A program made the translations under genes and the position numbers. The notes below the pieces were generated by a model. The model saw only the letters and a list, made by a program, of their open reading frames with translations. It did no database searches and was not told where the DNA came from. Below are positions 5,889 to 11,935 of a stretch of 11,935 bases of DNA, piece by piece (within the stretch, counting starts at the first letter, position 1; the number at the start of each line of letters is the position of its first letter). This stretch comes from Vulcanimicrobiota bacterium (GTDB taxonomy: Bacteria > Vulcanimicrobiota > Vulcanimicrobiia > Vulcanimicrobiales > Vulcanimicrobiaceae): positions 1-11,935 of the forward strand of contig DAHUYY010000034.1 in the NCBI GenBank assembly GCA_027306845.1, given 5' to 3'.

Positions 5889-8026
5889 GGCGTTGCGCTT
5901 GCCTCCGGCGTCGGCCCTCGTGCGGCGTTCGGGCTCGCTGCCGGTTCGGGCACGCTCGCGGGTACGCTGGAAGGAAGCGGCGTCGAGCCGAGCGGGGTGT
6001 AATTCGTTCCGTCGCCGGCAGTATTCGGCGGCGGCGTCGCATCCGGGTTGGGGCTCGCAGAAGCGCTCGCCGTGGGAAGCGCTTTCGCGCGCCCGCAATC
6101 CGCTCGCTGTTGATTGCCGGCTAAGAAATAGTCGACCCCGCCATTGCAGGTCGGCTCGCGAACGACGCCCGCCGGGACGACGAAGGGATGCGGCGGAGTT
6201 TTCGCGAGTGCGGCGCGCATGAAGCGTGCCCATATCCGCGCGGGAACGTTACCTCCATACGATTCGATCATCCGCGAGTCGTTATCGTTGCCCATCCACA
6301 CGGCGGTCACCAGATCGGGAGTATAACCGACGAACCAGGCATCGCGAAAATCCGATGTCGTCCCCGTCTTCCCCGCAGCGGGTCGCCCGATATTGGCGTT
6401 TACGCCCGTGCCGTAGGCGATGGTATCTTCGAGCATCGAGGTCATCAGGAAGGCCGTCGCCGGCGAAACGACGCGACGCTCGCGCGGCGTCCGATCGTCG
6501 AGGACGACATTGCCGTACGCATCGCGAACCATCAAGATCGATCGCGGCGTAATGTGTAGCCCTTGATTCGCTAACGTTTGAAATCCGCTCGCTTGATCGA
6601 GCACGCTCACCGAAGAGGTTCCGAGCGCCAACGAGAGATTCGGCTCCAAAGGCGCGCGCACGCCCATCGCGTGGGCGTAGGCGATGAACTTATCGAGCCC
6701 AATGCGATCGGCGAGTTTCACCGCCACGACATTGCGCGAAAGCGCAAGAGCGCGCCGGAGCGTGATCGGTCCCATAAAGCGATTGTCGTCGTCGTGAGGC
6801 GACCAGGTCTTGCCGTCATACATGGGATAGGTTACCGGCGTATCGTCCATAATCGTCGATGGCGAGAGGCCGCTATTCATCGCTGCGGTATAAAGATAGA
6901 TTTTAAAGGACGAGCCAGGCTGCCGAAGCGCTTGCCAGGCGCGATTGAACTGATCGTCGGCGGAGAATTTTTTCCCGCCGATCATCGCAACGATCTCGCC
7001 GGTGGAGGGGCGGATGGCAACGAGCGCCGCTTGGTGCGCGCCGATTCCCTCGGCCTTCGCCGCGCGCAGCCCCCAGTCGATCGCCGATTGTGCGGCGCTC
7101 TCCATGCGCGGGTCGAGGCTCGTGTAGACTTGCAAACCACCCTCGCGAACGGCACGATTTCCGAAAAGGCGTCGCAACCGCGCGATGACATAGGTGGTGA
7201 ACCACGGCGCCCGATAGCCAAGCGGCCCTTCGCTACGCTCTTTCACGAGATGGAGCGGGGCTGCGAAAGCAGCGCGCGCTTGCGCCCGCGTAATATATCC
7301 GCTTGCGACCATGCGGCCGAGCACGTGTCGTTGACGTTCGCGTGCGAGCTTGAGATCGACAAACGGCGAGTAATCGGATGGTGCGGCGACGACGCCGGCG
7401 ATGATCGCTGCCTGTCCGAGTGTCAGTTCCGAGACGCTGTGCCCGAAGTAGGTTCGCGCCGCGGCATCGACTCCGTACGCCCCCGACCCGAGGTAGATCA
7501 AGTTGAGATAACGTTCGAGAATTTGATCTTTCGTATAGTAATGCTCGATCTTCAACGCCAACAAGGCTTCTTCAACCTTCCGCGTTATCGTGATGCGGTC
7601 GTTGAGAAAGAGGCCGCGTGCCAATTGCTGTGTGATCGTCGACGCGCCTTCGAGCGGCTGATGCAACGCATCGGCGATGGCGGCACGAATGATGCCAACG
7701 ATATCGATACCGGGGTTCGTATAAAACGTATGGTCTTCGTTGGCGATAAAGGCGTCTCGAACCAGCGGGGGGATTTTTGATAAGGGAACGTAGACGCGGT
7801 TCTGCTTGTACACGCTACCGAGTACGCTACCATCGGCGGCAAAGATTCGCGTAGCGCCCTCGGGCTGATAATCGGAAAGTTCGCGCACGTCGGGAAGGTT
7901 CCGCGAGATCACCAACACCATGCCCGCAAACGTTCCCACCCCGAAAATTGCGAGAAAGAGTACGATCAGGCCGATGCTCCGCCATCGCAGCGGGCGGCGG
8001 GCTTTACGCCTCGGCGCTCGACGCAT
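5885..8026 (-). CDS. Class A penicillin-binding protein (PBP1A-type glycosyltransferase/transpeptidase)
   Basis: This is a bifunctional peptidoglycan synthase anchored in the membrane and acting outside it. From the ATG at 8024-8026 it has 713 residues. A basic N-terminus precedes a membrane helix at about 17-40. The GT51 domain has NEDHTFYTNPGID (E97 is the expected catalytic residue), GASTITQQLARG at about 127-138, and RKVEEALLALKIE at about 149-161. The transpeptidase domain has SSFK (S372-K375), SRN (430-432) and KTGT (553-556). Two cysteines at about 627 and 644 may pair, as in other PBP1A C-termini. The last 65 residues are rich in Pro, Ser, Thr and Ala, a flexible tail. The start overlaps nusB by 23 bases; a TTG two codons earlier (8032) is also possible, and neither has a clear Shine-Dalgarno. 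Confidence 0.95.
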   Translation of the reverse strand: MRRAPRRKARRPLRWRSIGLIVLFLAIFGVGTFAGMVLVISRNLPDVRELSDYQPEGATRIFAADGSVLGSVYKQNRVYVPLSKIPPLVRDAFIANEDHTFYTNPGIDIVGIIRAAIADALHQPLEGASTITQQLARGLFLNDRITITRKVEEALLALKIEHYYTKDQILERYLNLIYLGSGAYGVDAAARTYFGHSVSELTLGQAAIIAGVVAAPSDYSPFVDLKLARERQRHVLGRMVASGYITRAQARAAFAAPLHLVKERSEGPLGYRAPWFTTYVIARLRRLFGNRAVREGGLQVYTSLDPRMESAAQSAIDWGLRAAKAEGIGAHQAALVAIRPSTGEIVAMIGGKKFSADDQFNRAWQALRQPGSSFKIYLYTAAMNSGLSPSTIMDDTPVTYPMYDGKTWSPHDDDNRFMGPITLRRALALSRNVVAVKLADRIGLDKFIAYAHAMGVRAPLEPNLSLALGTSSVSVLDQASGFQTLANQGLHITPRSILMVRDAYGNVVLDDRTPRERRVVSPATAFLMTSMLEDTIAYGTGVNANIGRPAAGKTGTTSDFRDAWFVGYTPDLVTAVWMGNDNDSRMIESYGGNVPARIWARFMRAALAKTPPHPFVVPAGVVREPTCNGGVDYFLAGNQQRADCGRAKALPTASASASPNPDATPPPNTAGDGTNYTPLGSTPLPSSVPASVPEPAASPNAARGPTPEASATP

Positions 8027-8417
8027 CGCCAAGAATGCCGGAAAGAACGCCGTTGACGAAGCGCGCGGCCTCCGGAGTGGAGTAACGCTTTGCCAGCTCG
8101 ACGGCCTCGTTGATGATTACGGCGCGCGGCGGCGCCTCATGTTGTGCGGCCTCGCAGACCGCCAGACGAAGGATCGTTCGGTCGACGATCGCGAGACGGT
8201 CGATCGTCCAGCCCTGCAACGCCGGCCCGATGCGCTCGTCGGCTACATTCGCACCGGCGAGCGTACCGAGTACGAGCTCGCGCACGAACGAACGGTCGTC
8301 GCTCGCCCCGCCGCTACCGAGAATTTCCTCGATTGCCTCGGCCGGCTCGCGGCCTCCGACCTCGATTGCATAGAGCGCCTGCAAAGCACGCTCTCGCAGC
8401 ATCCGCCGTGAGGGCAT
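8004..8417 (-). CDS. nusB: Transcription antitermination factor NusB
   Basis: NusB binds boxA RNA with NusE (S10) and supports rRNA antitermination. The 137-residue product has the normal length and an all-helical pattern. RRMLRERALQALYAIEVGG opens it, RSFVRELVLGTL lies at about 42-53, and WTIDRLAIVDRTILRLAVCE at about 69-88. VIINEAVELAKRYSTPEAARFVNGVLSGIL at about 99-128 is the most diagnostic segment. The ATG at 8415-8417 lies three bases after the accC stop. The 3' end overlaps the PBP start by 23 bases. The accC-nusB linkage agrees with the gene order of many bacteria. Confidence 0.96.
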   Translation of the reverse strand: MPSRRMLRERALQALYAIEVGGREPAEAIEEILGSGGASDDRSFVRELVLGTLAGANVADERIGPALQGWTIDRLAIVDRTILRLAVCEAAQHEAPPRAVIINEAVELAKRYSTPEAARFVNGVLSGILGDASSAEA

Positions 8418-8420
8418 AGT

Positions 8421-9770
8421 TTATCCGACGCGCTGCGCAAGCAGGCGAGGAAGAAAGCCGATATCGTAAATTCCGTTACGAAAGCCTTCAGTCCCGAGAA
8501 TTTCTAAACACATCTCCGTCGTCGTCGCGACGCCATCGACAAAAGTTTCGCGGAGCGCTCGCTCCATGCGAGCGATTGCCTGGTCGCGCGTATTGGCAAA
8601 GGCGATAACTTTTGCCAACATCGAATCGTAGTACGGCGGAACGCTCGCGCCGGAAAAAATATGCGTATCGATACGTATGCCGGGCCCACCGGGAAAGAGG
8701 ACGGTACCCAGTTTTCCCGCCTGCGGCGCAAAATTATTTCGCGCGTCTTCGGCGTTTATCCGACATTCGATGGCGTGCCCGCGCGGTTCGAGATCGGCTT
8801 GCGTGTAGCCGAGATGCTCCCCCGAAGCAATTCGAATTTGCTCCTTCACCAGATCGATTCCATAGACCATCTCGGTCACCGGATGCTCGACCTGAATGCG
8901 CGTGTTCATTTCCATAAAAAACACGTCGTCGCCGCTGGAGAGAAACTCCAGCGTTCCGGCATTGCTGTAGCCGACGTGGCGGCATGCGAGCACGGCCATT
9001 TCGTGCAACCGCGTACGGGCGCGCTCGGTGAGATTGGGCGCACCGGCTTCTTCGATCAGCTTTTGGTGCGAGGGTTTTTGAATCGAACAGTCGCGCTCGC
9101 CAAGGTGAACGACCTCGCCGTGTTCGTCGGCGAGGACCTGCACTTCGATATGGCGAGGGTCGCGAATAAGCTTCTCCATATAGACGCGGCCGTCTTTGAA
9201 CGACGCCTCGGCCTCCGCGGTCGCACCGAGAAATGCGCGCTCTAAATCCTCCGGGCGCTCGACGACCCGCATCCCTTTGCCCCCGCCGCCCGCGGTGGCC
9301 TTGAGGAGAACCGGGTAGCCGATCTTATCGGCGGCTTCGCGAGCCAGTTCGACCGAGGCAAGAATATCGGTTCCCGGCGTCGTCGCAACGCCCGCCTCGG
9401 CCATCACGCGTTTCGCCGTCGCCTTATCGCCCATTGCGGTGATGATCTCGGGGCGAGGGCCGATAAACTTTAAACCGTGATCGGCACAGATCTCCGCGAA
9501 ACGCGCATTTTCGGCGAGAAAACCATAGCCGGGATGGATCGCATCGCAGCCCGATACCAATGCCGCCGAGATAATATTCGGGACGTTGAGATAGGAGCGC
9601 GGTACCGGGCCGGGGCCGACACAGAACGCCTCGTCGGCGACGCGCACGTGCGTCGATTCGCGATCTGCCTCGGAAAAAATCGCGACGCTACCGATGCCGA
9701 GCTCTCGACAAGCACGTACGATCCGTAGGGCGATCTCGCCGCGGTTCGCAACGAGGACTTTCCGCACCAT
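8421..9770 (-). CDS. accC: Biotin carboxylase subunit of acetyl-CoA carboxylase
   Basis: AccC carboxylates biotin on its carrier protein using ATP and bicarbonate, the first half-reaction of malonyl-CoA synthesis. The 449-residue protein has the usual length. The N-terminal VLVANRGEIALRI is at 5-17, HPGYGFLAEN at 79-88, and the ATP-grasp glycine loop GGGGKGM at 161-167. RHIEVQVLAD lies at 206-215, and FMEMNTRIQVEHPVTE at 285-300 holds the metal and catalytic residues (E287, N289, R291, E295). In the bicarbonate/biotin loop, E. coli has Q-R-R-H-Q-K, but here it reads Q-K-P-S-H-Q-K (231-237), one residue longer; H235 and K237 are kept. The ATG starts five bases after the carrier-like gene, and nusB follows after three bases. 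Substrate class is inferred from the accB/nusB context. Confidence 0.95.
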   Translation of the reverse strand: MVRKVLVANRGEIALRIVRACRELGIGSVAIFSEADRESTHVRVADEAFCVGPGPVPRSYLNVPNIISAALVSGCDAIHPGYGFLAENARFAEICADHGLKFIGPRPEIITAMGDKATAKRVMAEAGVATTPGTDILASVELAREAADKIGYPVLLKATAGGGGKGMRVVERPEDLERAFLGATAEAEASFKDGRVYMEKLIRDPRHIEVQVLADEHGEVVHLGERDCSIQKPSHQKLIEEAGAPNLTERARTRLHEMAVLACRHVGYSNAGTLEFLSSGDDVFFMEMNTRIQVEHPVTEMVYGIDLVKEQIRIASGEHLGYTQADLEPRGHAIECRINAEDARNNFAPQAGKLGTVLFPGGPGIRIDTHIFSGASVPPYYDSMLAKVIAFANTRDQAIARMERALRETFVDGVATTTEMCLEILGTEGFRNGIYDIGFLPRLLAQRVG

Positions 9771-9775
9771 CGCCG

Positions 9776-10198
9776 CTACCCGCGCTCGATCTCGAAGAGC
9801 GCCCGACCGTAGTCGACCGCAGCGCCGTCCTGACAGAGGATAGCTCGGAGCCTGCCCGACGAACGCGCCCGCACCGAGGTGCGGATTCCCAACGCCTCGA
9901 TCGCCGCGAGTTCTCGCTCCTCGGGAACCTCCTCGCCGAGCGTCGGCACATGACGCCCAAAGCGAACGATGCCGACGACGTCGGCTCGCAGAATGTCGAC
10001 GGGGAGCTCGACCGCGGGCTCGGGGGAGAGCGCCGCCTCCGGGCTGCGGGGCAGCGCGGCCGGTGCGGAGCGCGCGAATTCAAACTCCTCGTCCTCGCGC
10101 TCGATTCGCAGGCGTAAGAGCGGCGTGCCGACGAAAAATTCGGCCAGACGCTGCGCGCGGGCCGACGGTTCTTCCTCTGGGGAGTACTCGGAGGTCAT
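9776..10198 (-). CDS. accB: Biotin carboxyl carrier protein-like subunit without the biotinyl lysine
   Basis: The position just before accC and the sequence mark this 140-residue protein as an AccB homologue. The N-terminal AQRLAEFFVGTPLLRLRIE at 15-33 matches the short helix-strand domain of AccB. A Pro/Ala-rich linker follows (about 42-66). A C-terminal biotinyl-like beta domain runs 70-140, with LGEEVPEERELAAIEALGI and SSGRLRAILCQDGAAVDYGRALFEIE. Where functional carriers have EAMKM with the biotinylated lysine, this reads EALGI (101-105), glycine in place of lysine. The protein contains no lysine at all, so it cannot be biotinylated by BirA in the usual way. It may be a regulatory or structural subunit like the plant BADC proteins, with a true carrier elsewhere, or a decayed paralogue. 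The ATG at 10196-10198 is preceded by AAAAGG seven bases upstream. Confidence 0.85.
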   Translation of the reverse strand: MTSEYSPEEEPSARAQRLAEFFVGTPLLRLRIEREDEEFEFARSAPAALPRSPEAALSPEPAVELPVDILRADVVGIVRFGRHVPTLGEEVPEERELAAIEALGIRTSVRARSSGRLRAILCQDGAAVDYGRALFEIERG

Positions 10199-10210
10199 CG
10201 CGCCGCCTTT

Positions 10211-10227
10211 TCGGGGAGCTACCCCGA
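10211..10227. promoter_or_regulatory. Perfect inverted repeat upstream of the accB-like gene
   Basis: TCGGGG-AGCTA-CCCCGA is a 6-base perfect inverted repeat with a 5-base loop. It lies 12 bases before the accB-like ATG in a 77-base divergent gap. It could be an operator or a leader hairpin next to the ribosome site. No T-run follows on either strand, so it is not a standard terminator. Confidence 0.35.
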
Positions 10228-10275
10228 TCACCCCTCCGCCGGGAGTTCCCCACACGGTAGCCGAACCTAAAACTC

Positions 10276-11935
10276 GTGCTCTCGTACTTTCTCTACGCTC
10301 GGGGAGCAGAGGTCGGGGATATTCCGTCCCTCCTCCACACCGCGGGTTTTGAAACCTATGAGGTCGAGTTCGACCGACTACGCGACGAAGGGGGGCTCGC
10401 TGCGTTCGGTGAGCCCGGCCCGACGATCCTCGTCGGCAATCCACGCGACCCCGACCTCGCCGCGCTCGCCGACGATCCGCACGTCGTCGCCGTCCTCACC
10501 CCACCGATCGAGCGCATCTCGCTCGTCGCCGCCACCCGGGCGGCGACCCAACTCGCCGCCGAGCGCACGCAGACGACGACGCTTCTCAACGTCAGCCGCT
10601 CGCTCTCATCGGAACGAGATCTTCCGACCCTCGAACGCTCGATCGTGCATAACGCGCGCGAACTCACCGGCGCCGATGCCGGCAGCCTTTACCTCATCGA
10701 AGAGATAGACGGCGTCAAACACCTTCGCTTCGTCGTCGCGCAGACGGGCCCGACCGACGAGGGCACGCTGTTCAACCGCGAGTTGCCGCTCAACACGAAT
10801 TCGATCGCCGGGTACGTCGCGGTGACGGGCGAGAGCATCACCATCGATGACGCCTACCAACTCGAGTCCGACCGGCCCTATTCGTTCAACCGCAGTTTCG
10901 ACGAGAGCAACAACTATCGTTCCAAATCGATGATTGCGGTTCCCATGCGTAATTTGCGCGGAATCGTCATCGGCGCGATTCAATTAATCAATCGCAAGCC
11001 CGCATTTGAGATCGTCCTCGATACGCCGACCCATACCGAATCGATCGTCCGGCCCTTCGATCACCACGACCGGAGCGTTCTCGAAGCGCTCGCATCGCAA
11101 GCCGCCATCGCCATCGAGAACGCGCGACTCGTCGAGTCGATCCAGAACCTCTTCGAGCGATTCGTTCGAGCTTCGGTAAAAGCAATCGAGGTGCGCGACC
11201 GTTCGACACAGGGCCACTCCGAGCGCGTCGCCGCTCTGACCGTGGCACAAGCCGAGGCCGTCAATCACGTTCATGCCGGGCCGCTCGCCGATCTCTATTT
11301 CACCAGCGACCAGTTACGCGAAGTGCGCTACGCATCACTTCTTCACGACTTCGGAAAAGTCGCCGTTCCGGAATATATTTTTGGGAAATCAAAAAAACTT
11401 CCCGACGGACGCCTCGATACCGTTCGCTTACGCTTCCTCCTCGCTATCGAACAATGCGGCGACGACGCGATGCGTGAAGAACTGCGCGAATTACTGGACA
11501 AAATTCAAGCCGCCAACGAACCAAACGTCGTCGCCGCAGATGCAGACGACGCGATCGGGCGGGCGATGCGCCATGCCTATCACGATAGCGGCGAGCAACG
11601 CCCGCTTCTCGATGACGTCGAACTTGCCTATCTGCGAATTCCGCGCGGCTCGCTCTCCGATTCCGAACGCGATCGCATGCAGGAACACGTTACGCAATCC
11701 TATCTTTTTCTTCGCGAGATTCCGTGGGGCGAGACGCCGTGGTATAACGTTGCCGAGTATGCCTACGGACATCACGAGCATCTTGACGGCACCGGATATC
11801 CGCGAAAACTTTCCGGCGACGCGATCTCTCCGCAAGTGCGCATGATGACGATTAGCGACGTGTACGACGCACTAACGGCAAAAGATCGCCCATATAAAAA
11901 GGCAATGTCGGTCGACCGCTCGCTCGATATTCTTA
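10276..11935 (+). CDS. GAF and HD-GYP domain protein, putative cyclic-di-GMP phosphodiesterase (runs off right edge)
   Basis: The open frame follows a TAG at 10258-10260 and continues through base 11935, giving 553 codons without a stop. Residues 1-100 form an alpha/beta region (PTILVGNPRDPDLAAL, VVAVLTPPIERISLV) that may be a degenerate receiver domain. A GAF domain spans about 107-295 (GADAGSLYLIEE at 132-143, GAIQLINRK). An HD-GYP domain follows, with LLHDFGKVAVP (H357, D358), HHEHLDGTGYP (499-509), SDVYDALTAKDRPYKKAMS and its metal-binding D. HD-GYP proteins hydrolyse cyclic di-GMP. The H-D to H-H spacing of about 140 residues exceeds the common 60-70. It fits a known subclass with an insert and the RGSLSDSERDRMQEHV segment seen here. 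The start is GTG at 10276, the first possible one, with no Shine-Dalgarno. It is transcribed divergently from the accB-like gene. Confidence 0.88.
   Translation, partial: MLSYFLYARGAEVGDIPSLLHTAGFETYEVEFDRLRDEGGLAAFGEPGPTILVGNPRDPDLAALADDPHVVAVLTPPIERISLVAATRAATQLAAERTQTTTLLNVSRSLSSERDLPTLERSIVHNARELTGADAGSLYLIEEIDGVKHLRFVVAQTGPTDEGTLFNRELPLNTNSIAGYVAVTGESITIDDAYQLESDRPYSFNRSFDESNNYRSKSMIAVPMRNLRGIVIGAIQLINRKPAFEIVLDTPTHTESIVRPFDHHDRSVLEALASQAAIAIENARLVESIQNLFERFVRASVKAIEVRDRSTQGHSERVAALTVAQAEAVNHVHAGPLADLYFTSDQLREVRYASLLHDFGKVAVPEYIFGKSKKLPDGRLDTVRLRFLLAIEQCGDDAMREELRELLDKIQAANEPNVVAADADDAIGRAMRHAYHDSGEQRPLLDDVELAYLRIPRGSLSDSERDRMQEHVTQSYLFLREIPWGETPWYNVAEYAYGHHEHLDGTGYPRKLSGDAISPQVRMMTISDVYDALTAKDRPYKKAMSVDRSLDIL

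Noticed and set aside
6578..7780. 400-codon plus-strand frame inside the PBP gene
   Set aside because: The opposite strand encodes an intact PBP with all catalytic motifs. The plus frame is Arg-rich with no recognisable family pattern.
11385..11690. Long insert between the HD and GYP motifs as a novel domain
   Set aside because: The KLPDGRLDTVRLRF and RGSLSDSERDRMQEHV pattern fits a widespread HD-GYP subclass as I recall it, so it is not new.
1..11935. CRISPR array, tRNA, rRNA, IS element or prophage
   Set aside because: I saw no regularly spaced repeats, tRNA cloverleaf, rRNA sequence, transposase or phage gene on either strand.

Overview
The window is 11.9 kb of a compact, GC-rich bacterial chromosome with no phage, IS, tRNA or rRNA sequence. 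GTG starts and 4-base ATGA/GTGA overlaps are frequent. Gene order resembles the accB-accC-nusB-(folD)-xseA-xseB-(ispA-dxs)-tlyA-nadK-recN cluster known from Firmicutes and several deep-branching phyla. The composition and the class A PBP lying next to nusB would fit a lineage such as Candidatus Eremiobacterota (WPS-2), but this is a guess and no marker here settles taxonomy.

Layout. The minus strand is read from high to low coordinates. A lysine-free biotin-carboxyl-carrier-like gene (9776-10198) is followed by accC, nusB, a class A penicillin-binding protein (PBP) gene, xseA, xseB and a small zinc-ribbon membrane protein (4070-4327). Next comes a degenerate second copy of the xseA-end/xseB/zinc-ribbon unit (3598-4060): a 55-codon ORF, a 23-codon xseB remnant and a second zinc-ribbon membrane protein. 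A plus-strand pair, a BNR-repeat beta-propeller gene and a MoaD/ThiS-like gene (2193-3601), interrupts the minus-strand series. The minus-strand order then resumes with tlyA, nadK and the start of recN, which leaves the window at its left edge. On the right, divergent from the carrier-like gene, a GAF/HD-GYP signalling gene runs off the window.

How the genes work together. The carrier-like protein and AccC belong to the start of fatty-acid synthesis, NusB to transcription antitermination, and the PBP to peptidoglycan synthesis. XseA and XseB form exonuclease VII, TlyA methylates rRNA, NadK makes NADP, and RecN acts in double-strand-break repair. These are housekeeping genes grouped by conserved linkage more than by pathway. 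The unusual parts are three. The carrier protein contains no lysine at all and so cannot carry biotin in the usual way. The xseA/xseB/zinc-ribbon unit is duplicated and one copy has shrunk while keeping its translational overlaps. The propeller/sulfur-carrier pair is translationally coupled and has no obvious pathway partners here.
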